Below, one piece after another: positions 47,037 through 56,072 of a DNA stretch of 64,000 bases (position 1 is its first letter; every line of letters starts with the position of its first letter). The notes under the pieces were generated by a model. The model did no database searches and was not told the origin of the DNA. It saw only the letters and a list, made by a program, of their open reading frames with translations. Made by a program: the position numbers and the translations under genes. The stretch is taken from the NCBI GenBank assembly GCA_014381745.1, contig JACNLA010000028.1:248001-312000 (forward strand), given 5' to 3'. This DNA comes from Actinomycetota bacterium. Lineage in GTDB: Bacteria > Actinomycetota > Acidimicrobiia > Acidimicrobiales > MedAcidi-G1.

Positions 47037-47990
47037 CTACTGCCCGTCCCCAGGGCCCGGGTCGATCGGGATTGCGCCAGCGTGCATGCCGACAGCACGC
47101 CTCAACCTGAGCGAACCCTTCGGGCGGGCGGTTCTGAACGTCAGCCAGAGGACGGCTGAGAGGGCAACGCCCCCGCCAGTCAGGGTGCTCGTGGTGGGAA
47201 CCTCACCGGGCCAGATCCACAGCCACATTGGCGCCAGGACGATCTCGCTGATCAGGAGCAGAGCCGTGTCTGCGGGTGGCACGAACCGGTGTGCGTAGTT
47301 GAAGATCGGTGTCGCTACTCCGACGAGCACCCCACCGCCGATGAAGCCCAGTGCCACATCCCTGACCGGCAGCACAATGCCGGGGCCCGCCAGAGAGACG
47401 GCACCGGCCACCACCGCAACAGCAAAGCCACCGATAACGGTCGGTACGCCCGGGTCCCGTATCGGTGAGCTTCGAATCAGGACGGTGTAGCCACCGAGGA
47501 ACATCGGTAGCAGCAGGGCCAGAATGACCCCCAACGCGTCTCCGGTTCCGAAGCCGGCACCGACCATGATTCCGACACCGACCGCTGCGACGACCATGGC
47601 GATGACCGTGTCCCGGCCCACCGACTCGCGCAGGAAGATGCGACCGAGGAGGGCAGCGAAGAACGGGCTGGTGACCTGCAGTAGGAGGATGAATGCTGCG
47701 GTCACCCGGCTGAGGGCAACAATGAAGAGGGTGAACATCGCCCCGAGTACCAGACCGGCCAGGATCTGCCTGGCTCCGGCGTCGGCGATGGACCGGAGCG
47801 GATTGCGGCCGACCAGAACGATCATCAGCGCTGCGACGAGTCCCGCTGAGAGGCCGCGGTAGAAGAGGTACTGCCATGCGTCGGCTTCGACCAGAGCTCG
47901 GAATGTGAGGGCCCCGAAGCTGAACATGACACCGGCAGCCAGGACCATCAGGGAGCCCTGCAACCTGGTGACGGTTAGTGTCATGTTCAC
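47037..47990 (-). CDS. DMT-superfamily (EamA) transporter
   Basis: The 317-residue protein has ten membrane segments in two EamA repeats, with the usual VLAAGVMFSFGALTFRALVEA opening and ITxPxFxALLGxIFLxE-type block (VTSPFFAALLGRIFLRES). Substrates of this family range from amino acids to metabolites and cannot be told here. The start is a GTG; an ATG two codons later follows GGGGTG and is an alternative. Confidence 0.88.
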   Translation of the reverse strand: MNMTLTVTRLQGSLMVLAAGVMFSFGALTFRALVEADAWQYLFYRGLSAGLVAALMIVLVGRNPLRSIADAGARQILAGLVLGAMFTLFIVALSRVTAAFILLLQVTSPFFAALLGRIFLRESVGRDTVIAMVVAAVGVGIMVGAGFGTGDALGVILALLLPMFLGGYTVLIRSSPIRDPGVPTVIGGFAVAVVAGAVSLAGPGIVLPVRDVALGFIGGGVLVGVATPIFNYAHRFVPPADTALLLISEIVLAPMWLWIWPGEVPTTSTLTGGGVALSAVLWLTFRTARPKGSLRLRRAVGMHAGAIPIDPGPGDGQ

Positions 47991-48059
47991 CCCGCTGCAT
48001 CGTTAGGAGCCGGAAGCATGCCCCTACGGCACCGGATCGCCAAATCGGAACTGGGCCAA

Positions 48060-48138
48060 TGGCGCCCCCGGGAGGATTCGAACCTCCGACCTTCGGAATA
48101 GAAGTCCGCTGCTCTGATCCGGACTGAGCTACGGGGGC
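48060..48138 (-). tRNA. tRNA-Arg (anticodon TCT)
   Basis: The minus strand folds as a tRNA with acceptor GCCCCCG/CGGGGGC, D arm GCTC/GAGC with an 11-base loop, anticodon loop CTTCTAT (anticodon TCT) and T-loop TTCGAAT. The discriminator is G and CCA is encoded. The top pair of the anticodon stem is a G-A mismatch. Confidence 0.94.
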
Positions 48139-48150
48139 CAGGGGGTGAGG

Positions 48151-49284
48151 CTATCCGTCGCTTCTGAATCGTCCGGGCAGCAGGCCGGAAACGTCGGCAT
48201 CGCCGAAGGTCGCCGACGGCGAGCCACCAAGCGCCAGGTCAGCCAGGAGAAGGCCGGCTCCACGGGATGTCTGGATACCGCAGCCGCCCTGTCCGACGCA
48301 CCACACGAACTGCGGCGTCTCGGGATCGGGGCCGATAGCCAGCGAGCGGTCCGGGGTGAAGGTGCGCAGACCCGCCCACGCCGAGTTGACCGACCGGATC
48401 CCGAGCGTGGTGGCCTCGTTGATCCGCTCGATGGCGAGTGCCACGTCGAGTTCCTCTGGTTTGGCGTCGCATGGTTCCGAGGGCGTCTCATCCCCCAGGG
48501 AACACAGCATCTGCTCGCCGTCGTGCTTCACGTACCAGTTGTGTCCGATTTCGGCGGCGAAAGCCCAACCTGTTGTGTCACAGCCGGGACCGTTCACCAT
48601 GAAGGCGGTGCGCCGACATGGCTGCAGCCCTATTGGCTCCACACCGGCACGCTTCGCCACGACGTCTCCCCATGCGCCGGCGGCGTTCACGATGACATCT
48701 GCGCCAACGTCGCCGTCGGTGGTCTCAAGGCTCCACCCGTCACCGTCTCGGCGGGCGACATCCACCCGGGCGGAGGTGGCGATCTGACCACCGGCGCGTC
48801 GAAAACCCCGCACATAGGCCTGATGGAGGGCCCCGACGTCAACATCGGCACAGTCAGGCTCGAGGGCCGCTCTGTGAATGAGCTCCCGACGTAGCGGCGG
48901 GAAGTACCCCATCGCCTCGTCGACGGTGAGCTCGACCGTCGGAGACGGAAGCAGGCTGCCCTCAGCCAGCAGGTCATCCATCTGGTCGGACTCCTCCTCG
49001 GAGCAGATGGTCATCACTGTGCGCGGCGACAGGAGCGGCGCATCGACAAGGCCCTCGGGGGTGTCGTGGAGAAAGCCAACGCTCGCCCTGGTCAGGATGC
49101 GGTTCGGGATTGTGCTCAGGTTCTCAACGAGGATCGCAGCGGAACGCCCGGTGGTGTGGTGGGCGAGCACCGGCTCAGCCTCGAGGAGCAACACATCGGC
49201 ATCCGGGTACGCCTCGACGAGGTGGTAGGCGGCGCTAACGCCGGCTATTCCCCCACCGATCACCGCAATCCTCACGCCAGCCAC
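48151..49284 (-). CDS. FAD-dependent oxidoreductase, DadA/D-arginine dehydrogenase-like
   Basis: The 377-residue flavoprotein starts with the dinucleotide-binding motif VIGGGIAGVSAAYHL, with the FAD-binding Glu at the end of LLLEAE and then HHTTGRSAA. The middle has VIVNAAGAWGD, and the C-terminal block is VGQGGCGIQTSRGAG. This pattern is typical of D-amino-acid oxidase/dehydrogenase-like proteins, particularly the D-arginine dehydrogenase group. The exact substrate is not certain. The start is a GTG; the next GTG three codons later is possible. It lies between the Arg and His tRNA genes. Confidence 0.87.
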   Translation of the reverse strand: MAGVRIAVIGGGIAGVSAAYHLVEAYPDADVLLLEAEPVLAHHTTGRSAAILVENLSTIPNRILTRASVGFLHDTPEGLVDAPLLSPRTVMTICSEEESDQMDDLLAEGSLLPSPTVELTVDEAMGYFPPLRRELIHRAALEPDCADVDVGALHQAYVRGFRRAGGQIATSARVDVARRDGDGWSLETTDGDVGADVIVNAAGAWGDVVAKRAGVEPIGLQPCRRTAFMVNGPGCDTTGWAFAAEIGHNWYVKHDGEQMLCSLGDETPSEPCDAKPEELDVALAIERINEATTLGIRSVNSAWAGLRTFTPDRSLAIGPDPETPQFVWCVGQGGCGIQTSRGAGLLLADLALGGSPSATFGDADVSGLLPGRFRSDG

Positions 49285-49365
49285 CCCGCATGTTCACACA
49301 GAGTCACCCAATACGAAAACACCTGCACCGCTCTGGCTCTGCACCCGTATCATGACGGGCTACTT

Positions 49366-49444
49366 GGTGGCCGTAGCTCAGTTCGGTTAGAGCACCTGGT
49401 TGTGGTCCAGGGGGTCGGGGGTTCAAATCCCCTCGGTCACCCCA
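49366..49444 (+). tRNA. tRNA-His (anticodon GTG)
   Basis: The extra G at position -1 (49366), needed for histidine identity, is encoded. The acceptor GTGGCCG/CGGTCAC, anticodon loop TTGTGGT with anticodon GTG, discriminator C and an encoded CCA complete the gene. Confidence 0.95.
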
Positions 49445-49482
49445 TGTGTGGATCCGCCCACCGGTAGGATCTGCCGTCGCAG

Positions 49483-49558
49483 GCGCCTCTAGCTCAATTG
49501 GCAGAGCATCGGACTCTTAATCCGCAGGTTCCGGGTTCAAGTCCCGGGGGGCGTACCA
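49483..49558 (+). tRNA. tRNA-Lys (anticodon CTT)
   Basis: The acceptor GCGCCTC/GGGGCGT has two G-T pairs. The anticodon loop CTCTTAA gives anticodon CTT, the T-loop is TTCAAGT, the discriminator is A and CCA is encoded. The accessory-like stretch begins right after it, and short copies of its 3' end recur at 50.65-51.78 kb. Confidence 0.96.
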
Positions 49559-49635
49559 CAAAATCTAGAACTGGGCCTGATGCCCCTCTGGTCGGAGCCC
49601 AAATTCTGTCACACCGGCAATTAGGGGTCCAGACT

Positions 49636-50161
<526 letters not shown>

Positions 50162-50216
50162 ATGGGGCTGCGGATCCCATCGAACCTACACGCGGTGCTG
50201 ATCGCGATTCGGATAG

Positions 50217-50597
50217 TCAATCGGACCAGTGTCGCAACAGTTTAAACGAGTAGATGCCCGTGCTGTGCCCGTCGTTCCAGGCGATGTTCACGCCCCAGGC
50301 GCCGTGCAACTCGGCATCCGTGATCTGTAGCCGGGTCGGACTGCCATGACGGGGCCAGGCTTCCTCGCCGCGCTCCCGTAGCGTGCGACATGTCGCGCAC
50401 GGGCATGACAAGCGAAGTCTCATCAGGTCGAAATTCGCCACGTGTCCATCAGCGAACGTGACGGTTAGTCCCTCGCCCCGTCTGACCTCAATATCAACAG
50501 CGTCGTAACGGTCCTCCACCCGACCATCATGCCTCCGTGTGCTGCGTAGGTCTGACGACCATCCCTGGAGCTGCCTTAGCGCCCCTGGCGGAGCCAC
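50217..50597 (-). CDS. DUF971 (gamma-butyrobetaine hydroxylase N-terminal-like) protein
   Basis: The 126-codon frame shows the DUF971 pattern: VTFADGHVANFDLMRLRLSCPCATCR, then the GAWGVNIAWNDGHSTGIYSFKLLR ending. In gamma-butyrobetaine hydroxylase the same fold is the zinc-binding N-terminal domain; stand-alone copies occur widely, some near iron-sulfur assembly genes. The Cys-x-Cys-x2-Cys pattern here (CPCATC) would serve zinc or metal binding. The first 26 residues do not fit, so a GTG at 50519 may be the true start. It is 200 bases downstream of the PhyH gene on the same strand. Confidence 0.8.
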   Translation of the reverse strand: MAPPGALRQLQGWSSDLRSTRRHDGRVEDRYDAVDIEVRRGEGLTVTFADGHVANFDLMRLRLSCPCATCRTLRERGEEAWPRHGSPTRLQITDAELHGAWGVNIAWNDGHSTGIYSFKLLRHWSD

Positions 50598-50650
50598 TCT
50601 GGGCGGTGCCAGGGCGTACGGCCAAAGGCCCGTTCTGTGTTTGATGTCCC

Positions 50651-50666
50651 GCTCCGGGGGGCGTAC
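50651..50666 (+). repeat. Copy of the tRNA-Lys 3' end (left of phyH)
   Basis: CCGGGGGGCGTAC (50654-50666) matches 13 of 13 bases with the 3' end of the tRNA-Lys gene (49544-49556). The slightly longer GCTCCGGGGGGCG (50651-50663) recurs exactly at 51707-51719. The PhyH gene lies between the two. Confidence 0.5.
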
Positions 50667-50797
50667 TCATAGACACAGAATGGTGAAGCCCAGAAATCTC
50701 AAGTCCCGGCGCAAGAGACGCCGACGCGGGGACATGCCAGAGACATGGGAACTCCACAGAGCACCGCCGCCATCGTCGACCTGCAGTTTGCTCCAGA

Positions 50798-51655
50798 TCA
50801 ACCGTTGGAGGCGACCGAGTGCCGTACAAGTGGGAACTTGTCACCAACAACCTGATCTCCCAACGAGAGCAACGGGTCGATGTAGGTATCCAGCGCAGGC
50901 TGTCCGTTATAGGTCACGTCATCACCGAGCCAGTTGACGGAGAAAGCTGCCCGCCGTCGGTCGAGGCGATTGCCGGGTGCGCAATGGAGTGTGTGGGACC
51001 ACCAAATCAGCATGTCTCCCGGCTGCAGGCTCGTTGCCAAGATGCGACCGTCCAGACTGATGGGCGGCAGAGGTAACTCAGAGCGGGCGTGGCGGTAAGG
51101 GACGCTCGGATCGTCGAAGTCGAGAGCGCGATAGAGGGTGGACGAACTGTGCGAACCAGCCAGAAATCGCAGTGCCGATTCGAGCGGAATGTGATCCAGT
51201 GCAACCCAACTGTTGACCACCTTCGTTCCATCAAGTGGATAGTAGGAGTGGTCTTGGTGCCAGGGCGTGAGCGCGCTGTCGCTGTGAGCTTCCTTGATCA
51301 ACAAAAAGTCGTAGAACAGCGTCAGGGTCGAGCTGTCGAGCAGTGGCCACACGAAATCGGCAAGGGGCGATTCGAAGATGAACCGCTGGAAGGGTTCCAC
51401 GGTCTGCCAAGCCCCTGAACTGAACGAGAACTGACCCTCGTCACCCCCGCGCTTCACTACCTCCAGGTCGACGCTCGCACCGGCTAACGCTGCGGCGATT
51501 CCGTCTTCGACGATCGAGAGCCACGAGGCTTCGAACGCTCCCCTGAGGCAGACGACGCCGTCGTCGCCGAGGGCCTGGCGTGCATCGCCGTCAGCGCTTG
51601 CCGAGCCGGCAACGAACGACTGGATCGAACCGTCAACTGCGTCCGTTCCTGACAC
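50798..51655 (-). CDS. Phytanoyl-CoA dioxygenase (PhyH) family protein
   Basis: The 285-residue protein is an Fe(II)/2-oxoglutarate dioxygenase of the PhyH family. The metal-binding His-x-Asp is in PWHQDHSYYP (H133, D135), the distal histidine in HTLHCAPGN (H224) and the 2-oxoglutarate Arg near R235 (RRRAAFSV). Known relatives hydroxylate lipids, ectoine or halogenated small molecules; the substrate here is unknown. The gene is flanked by short repeats matching the tRNA-Lys 3' end and followed by the DUF971 gene on the same strand. Confidence 0.88.
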   Translation of the reverse strand: MSGTDAVDGSIQSFVAGSASADGDARQALGDDGVVCLRGAFEASWLSIVEDGIAAALAGASVDLEVVKRGGDEGQFSFSSGAWQTVEPFQRFIFESPLADFVWPLLDSSTLTLFYDFLLIKEAHSDSALTPWHQDHSYYPLDGTKVVNSWVALDHIPLESALRFLAGSHSSSTLYRALDFDDPSVPYRHARSELPLPPISLDGRILATSLQPGDMLIWWSHTLHCAPGNRLDRRRAAFSVNWLGDDVTYNGQPALDTYIDPLLSLGDQVVGDKFPLVRHSVASNG

Positions 51656-51706
51656 TTGGGAATCCTTTCAACCTTGTGCATTCAGGTCAACCTCTTGGAG
51701 TCGTGT

Positions 51707-51724
51707 GCTCCGGGGGGCGAACCA
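51707..51724 (+). repeat. Copy of the tRNA-Lys 3' end (right of phyH)
   Basis: CCGGGGGGCGAACCA (51710-51724) differs from the tRNA-Lys 3' end at one of 15 bases. Its first part, GCTCCGGGGGGCG, is identical to the copy on the other side of phyH. Confidence 0.45.
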
Positions 51725-51763
51725 GGATTCCCGGACTATCCGGTCCGGAAACCGTCACGCACG

Positions 51764-51777
51764 CCGGGGAGCGTACC
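51764..51777 (+). repeat. Third copy of the tRNA-Lys 3' end
   Basis: CCGGGGAGCGTACC differs at one of 14 bases from the tRNA-Lys 3' end and lies in the same orientation, between phyH and the ZIP gene. Confidence 0.4.
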
Positions 51778-51880
51778 CAGCGAGTCGAAATGAGCAGTCG
51801 CCATCCATTCCGGCACCCTCATCGGAGAGATCCGGCGAGGCGGCATCGGTAGAGCACAATCCTGCCACCTGCGTTGCATA

Positions 51881-51895
51881 TGGGAACGATTCCCA
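51881..51895. promoter_or_regulatory. Zur-like operator in the ZIP transporter promoter
   Basis: TGGGAA-CGA-TTCCCA is an interrupted palindrome with perfect 6-bp arms, of the length and style of actinobacterial Zur boxes (TGA/TGG...TTCCCA/TCA with a 3-base centre). It fits exactly between a possible -35 (TTGCAT, 51874-51879) and a -10 (TTATCT, 51896-51901). The TSS would fall at or next to the ATG at 51910, giving a leaderless mRNA. Zinc repression is inferred. Confidence 0.55.
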
Positions 51896-51909
51896 TTATC
51901 TTTTCCCAC

Positions 51910-52773
51910 ATGGATCCCATCTTCTTGTCCCTGTTGATTGTCGTCGCCTCCCTAGGGCCGGGCCTGCTGCCACGGGTGTTCGCCGACAGGGTCTCGTCGA
52001 AGGGTCTGGCGGACCTGACCGGCGTCGCATCCGGCCTGCTGCTGACCTCGGCGTTCCTCATCGTTGTCCCGGAGGGATTCCACACGGCTACCGCAGGTGA
52101 CGACACATTGGCTTCAGATCCCGTGGTGCTGGGCCTTGCTGTCCTGGCCGGATTCGGATTGTTGTTGGCGTTGGAGGGCCTGGGAATCGGCCACGCCGTC
52201 CACGAGGAACACCACGACAACGCCACCGGACACGGTCACCAACACGTGCACCACCCTTCCTCGGGGCGGGTGCTCGCAATCGGGCTGTCAGTGCATGCCC
52301 TGGCAGATGGCGTCGCTATCGGGGCGGCAGCCGCATCCGGTGAGACGTCGTTCTCGCTGCTAGTGGCCTTTGCGGTGCTCGTTCACCGCGTTCCGGTAGC
52401 GCTGAGCCTCGGGGTGTTCCTGCTCCACCAGGCGGGTGGACGCAGGTCGGCCCTGACCGGCCTCCTCCTGTTCACCCTCGCCACACCGGTTGCCCTCGTC
52501 CTCTCATACCTGGTGCTAGACGGCGCAGATGAATCCATCCTGGCCCTCGTGCTGCTCTTCTCGGCTGGGACCTTCATCTACGTGGCCACGGTCGACACCC
52601 TGCCGGCCGTCCACAATCCGACCACCGGCCGACGCTCGGTGCGCAACGTGCTGGCTGGCGCTGCGGCGCTCTCCTTAGTCCTGATACTGCTGAGCAGCGC
52701 TGGGGTGTTGAACCACAGCCACCACGAGGGCGAAGGCCACAACGACGACGCTCACACCGAAGAGAGTCATTGA
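51910..52773 (+). CDS. ZIP-family metal (zinc) transporter
   Basis: The 287-residue membrane protein has seven to eight membrane segments. A His-rich cytoplasmic loop lies near residues 95-120 (HEEHHDNATGHGHQHVHH). The metal-path motifs are LSVHALADGVAIGAA and LVHRVPVALSLG, and the C-terminal tail is again His-rich (NHSHHEGEGHNDDAH). These are marks of ZIP importers for Zn or related metals. I start at ATG 51910, which would make the mRNA leaderless; frame-open codons further upstream (TTG 51874, ATG 51880) would place the operator inside the gene. The next gene lies 274 bases away on the other strand. Confidence 0.88.
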   Translation: MDPIFLSLLIVVASLGPGLLPRVFADRVSSKGLADLTGVASGLLLTSAFLIVVPEGFHTATAGDDTLASDPVVLGLAVLAGFGLLLALEGLGIGHAVHEEHHDNATGHGHQHVHHPSSGRVLAIGLSVHALADGVAIGAAAASGETSFSLLVAFAVLVHRVPVALSLGVFLLHQAGGRRSALTGLLLFTLATPVALVLSYLVLDGADESILALVLLFSAGTFIYVATVDTLPAVHNPTTGRRSVRNVLAGAAALSLVLILLSSAGVLNHSHHEGEGHNDDAHTEESH

Positions 52774-53047
52774 TCCTGCTCTTCGGCGATTACGACGCGT
52801 AGCCCAATACTTCGATGTCCTCGAATAGGTGATCCCCGCAGAGGCTCACGTCGAAGAGGATCGCCCATGGCCGCTTACTCCAACTCGGACCCAGAGCGCC
52901 ATGCTCGGCCCTAGGACCCGCGCTCCTGGGAGTGCCCGAGACCCGGTGATCGACAGCTATTGGAATAGGTGACGCTCACCGGGGGCACTCCAGCGATACG
53001 GGCAACTCCCTTTCGGGATTGGCCATGGTCACCGAGAGCGCGCCAAC

Positions 53048-53680
53048 TCAGAGGATCCGCCGCAGGACAGCGGTTCGCATGTCCCTGGGCACGCCGATCT
53101 CAGCCGTCGCAGCGAGGCGTTCACCGAATCCGGGATCCTGGCGAACCGAACTGGTCGCCTCATCAAAGGCTGCGACCGAGTCATACGCCCAGATCAGGCG
53201 CACATAGTTGGGCAGCCCCCACTGACTGAAACTCACCGACACAGGTGCTCCCCCGACACCATTGACATAGTTCGCCAAGTCGACGGCCCAGGCAACGGAA
53301 GGTGCCACCTCTGCCGGATTCATCTGCCACGCGACGCTCGATATCACGTTCGGGACCTCAGACATGTCGCCGACGGCGTGGACGACGTTCCACAACGAGT
53401 CCACAGGGTTGGATGCCATGTGCTCCCCACTTGCTGCCACCTTCGCCAACCATGCTTCGTCCTCCGCATAGGCTCGCGCCACCGCGTCGGTGTAGGCGCC
53501 GTACTCCCCCACCATTGCACTTACCCCAAGAGAGCCGACTGGTGCCCCGAGCAGTGCCTGCCAAAGAGAGAAGTCGTACCCGGTACTGGCACTTATGTGG
53601 GAAACGGCATCAGACATCGCAGCCGTGCCGTCGATCAGAGAACTCGGCTTCAGGGTTAATTCTCGGTTGAAAATATACAT
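53048..53680 (-). CDS. Unknown protein, two-lobed alpha/beta, possibly NIPSNAP/dimeric-barrel-like
   Basis: The 210-residue soluble protein has no signal peptide or membrane segment. The N-terminal half (FNRELTLKPSS ... YDFSLWQALLGAPVGSLGVSAMV) and the C-terminal half (ISSVAWQMNPAE ... SVSFSQWGLPNYVRLIWAY) look like two related beta-alpha-beta lobes ending in aromatic-rich strands. This resembles the dimeric alpha/beta barrel of NIPSNAP or ABM proteins, a weak inference. A GGGGA ribosome-binding site precedes the ATG. The next gene, divergent across 294 bases, encodes a GYD protein of the same fold class. Confidence 0.6.
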   Translation of the reverse strand: MYIFNRELTLKPSSLIDGTAAMSDAVSHISASTGYDFSLWQALLGAPVGSLGVSAMVGEYGAYTDAVARAYAEDEAWLAKVAASGEHMASNPVDSLWNVVHAVGDMSEVPNVISSVAWQMNPAEVAPSVAWAVDLANYVNGVGGAPVSVSFSQWGLPNYVRLIWAYDSVAAFDEATSSVRQDPGFGERLAATAEIGVPRDMRTAVLRRIL

Positions 53681-53974
53681 TTCTGGTCCCCACTCTTTCT
53701 ATGTGCCAATGAAGGATTTCAGCGGCGAAGTAGATCTACCCCCCCCATGATCGCGTGTCAACTGGTAGACCCCGCTACTGGCAGGCACTCTTGAACTGCT
53801 TCCCCAACGCCACTACCGTTCCCCCGAACAGTTTCGAAAAGATGGGGACGTCGTCACACGTGTGGCACAGGCGGCGTTGTGGCCACCGGGATCATTCGGG
53901 GACTCCAGCAGTTCTGAAGTCGGCGATTGGTGACCCCTCCCTCTGAGGAAGACCGAGCAACCAAGGAGAGCGCA

Positions 53975-54304
53975 GTGCCCAAGTACATGTTCAACGCCAG
54001 CTACACCACCGACGGTGTTCAGGGACTCCTGTCCGGCGGAGGGTCAGCCCGAGTGGCTGCTGCTCAGTCAGCCATGGAGTCAGTAGGTGGAACCCTCGAG
54101 GCCTTCTACTTCACCTTCGGCGAGAACGACGCCGTGATCATCGCCGATTTCCCCTCAAACGCTGATGCCGCCGCAGTGAGCCTTGCCGTCTCGGCGTCGG
54201 GAATGGTCAGCGGAGCAATGACCGTGCTGTTGACACCGGAGGAGATCGACGCCGCTGCCGCCACCGTCAGCGGAGCAATCACCTACAACCCGCCAGGGAA
54301 CTGA
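53975..54304 (+). CDS. GYD domain protein
   Basis: The 109-residue protein starts PKYMFNASYTTDGVQGLLSGGGSARV and continues with GGTLEAFYFTFGENDAVIIADFPS, the typical GYD pattern of a ferredoxin-like alpha/beta fold. The role of this family is unknown. I start at GTG 53975, which has an AAGGAGAG ribosome-binding site; the frame is open further up without homology. It is a short, probably monocistronic gene. Confidence 0.85.
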   Translation: MPKYMFNASYTTDGVQGLLSGGGSARVAAAQSAMESVGGTLEAFYFTFGENDAVIIADFPSNADAAAVSLAVSASGMVSGAMTVLLTPEEIDAAAATVSGAITYNPPGN

Positions 54305-54648
54305 GCAGGGCGCCGACCGGCGTAGCTGCCCACGTTCGCATACAGAGTTGTGTGACGGCTCTGGGAGATACCTTTCCGAGTCGCCGATGCCCTCCTGACC
54401 GGCGGACGCCTACCCGGTGGCCAACTGACCTGGAACTGGTCGCCAACCGACAAGGGTTCGAGCACGTGCGGTCGCTGATCCGCCGAAAATGCCGGCTGGA
54501 AGCAGCATCCAGCCGCCTGACGGCTCCAATCCTCCGGGTGTTTGGTAGAGAAGAGGTCGTCCCTGCAACCACCTGTGCCGTGATGACCCACCTCGACGCC
54601 TAGGGCTCATCCGTCAGGACCGGACCCCTCCACCTATAGGGTCCCCCG
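54305..54648. other. 344-base gap with no recognised gene
   Basis: Both strands hold short open frames (up to about 100 codons), none with a ribosome-binding site or recognisable family, and their residue makeup (Arg/Pro-rich) is that of chance frames. The segment may hold decayed sequence or promoters for the lipoprotein gene at 54649. Confidence 0.5.
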
Positions 54649-56043
54649 ATGCCCAATACCGGCCACTTCTTCCTTCTCGCTGTCCTTTTGTCCTCCTGCG
54701 CCGGGGGTCCGGAAGCATCGCCGGCGCCTGACACGACCTCTGCCGCAAGCACAACAGCAGGCACCACAACCGCGCCTATAACAGCTCCCGCAGTGACGAC
54801 GGCCCCACCGAGTACGGCTGTTCCGACAACCTCCGCACTGCCAGCGTCCACAACAGCAGCCACGACCACATCCGCTCCAGACGCCACGACGACAACCACG
54901 ACAAGCACGACAACGACGTCAACCCCAACTTCCTCCACAGCACCGCCCTCGACAACTCCCCCTGAAACCACCGCTACCCCGACAACCACGACGACAACCA
55001 CGACAATCCCGCCACCCACGGACCCGCCGGGCACAACGGTCGCCTGCGGCGACGGCGACACCTACCGCTACTGCGTTGCGGCTGGAGCACCCATTGCGCC
55101 AGCTGGAACCGACGTGTGGGGGCAGTTGACCGGCTATTCGCCCGAGGTCCTGTGCGCCTCGGACCTCGACAACCAGGTGTGTGAGCTCCTCACTGAGACA
55201 CTCCTCGTAGCGGCAGCCGAGTGGGGCAACTACGGACCCACCGAGTACTGGGTGATGGGTATAGACGAGGAGGCTGCCATAGACCTGATAGGCGCCAACT
55301 GTGACAGGCGGGCTGCAGCAGGCCAGCAATCTCGGAGTTACTGCATGACCCACAACACGGCCGACAGCGAGCACAATATGATCTCCTATCAGGCTCTTGG
55401 TGCCGAGGCAGTCGCAGTTGGGCGGCCCAGCGGCTCGGCCGGGAGAAACGGCCAGCGCGACTGGAACATCCACTTCTTCGCCACTTCAATTCCTTACGCC
55501 TTCGCCGGCATGTTCGACCTTCCCTACGCTGACGAGCAAAAGACCGTCTTCCACGAGTACTTCCACGCCGTCCAGCACGCCCACATCCAGACACGCGACT
55601 TTGACGAACGCAGAAGCATGATGGGCCCAACCTGGTTTGTCGAAGGTGGAGCCGAGTTCATGGCCCAGACCGCCTCGCAACGCATGCGCGACTCAGGCGC
55701 TCTGAGAGCGTCCGACTGGAACCCCCTCACCGAACGGATGACCTGGCCAATGGAAGAGGTCAAGGAATGGATGTCATCCAATCCCGGGGCTTCAGCCTCA
55801 CAGATTCCATACGGACCGGATCAGGGCATTGCCTACAGTTACGGCCTCTGGGCCCACGCCTGGCTGGCCGACAGGTTCGGACCCGACGCTCTGCTTGGCT
55901 CCTACTACCCGCGTTTGAGCGACCTCGGCTTTGAGGGCGCCTTCCAGAACGCCTACGACATGAGCACCACAGAGTTTCTGGCCGAGTTCGACCAGTTCCT
56001 CCTGCTGCCAATCCAGGAGCAGTTGGAGATCCTCCCCGGGTAG
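54649..56043 (+). CDS. Thr-rich-stalk lipoprotein with HEXXH metallopeptidase-like domain
   Basis: The 464-residue protein begins with a lipoprotein signal (FFLLAVLLSSC, lipid cysteine at residue 17). A Thr/Pro/Ser-rich stalk follows to about residue 125, long enough to span the wall. The C-terminal domain has HEYFH at residues 302-306 (HEXXH zinc site) and WFVEGGAEF at 329-337, where E332 or E336 would be the third ligand. This is the gluzincin pattern seen in peptidase MA-like and related families. Four to six Cys in the domain could form disulfides. The substrate is unknown. The next gene (PPOX family) starts 29 bases later on the same strand. Confidence 0.8.
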   Translation: MPNTGHFFLLAVLLSSCAGGPEASPAPDTTSAASTTAGTTTAPITAPAVTTAPPSTAVPTTSALPASTTAATTTSAPDATTTTTTSTTTTSTPTSSTAPPSTTPPETTATPTTTTTTTTIPPPTDPPGTTVACGDGDTYRYCVAAGAPIAPAGTDVWGQLTGYSPEVLCASDLDNQVCELLTETLLVAAAEWGNYGPTEYWVMGIDEEAAIDLIGANCDRRAAAGQQSRSYCMTHNTADSEHNMISYQALGAEAVAVGRPSGSAGRNGQRDWNIHFFATSIPYAFAGMFDLPYADEQKTVFHEYFHAVQHAHIQTRDFDERRSMMGPTWFVEGGAEFMAQTASQRMRDSGALRASDWNPLTERMTWPMEEVKEWMSSNPGASASQIPYGPDQGIAYSYGLWAHAWLADRFGPDALLGSYYPRLSDLGFEGAFQNAYDMSTTEFLAEFDQFLLLPIQEQLEILPG

Positions 56044-56072
56044 CCACCTCACCCGAGGGTTAGCATCCCCTC

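Noticed and set aside
54283-54603. Small frames on both strands between the GYD and lipoprotein genes
   Set aside because: No ribosome-binding sites, Arg/Pro-rich make-up typical of chance frames, and no known family.
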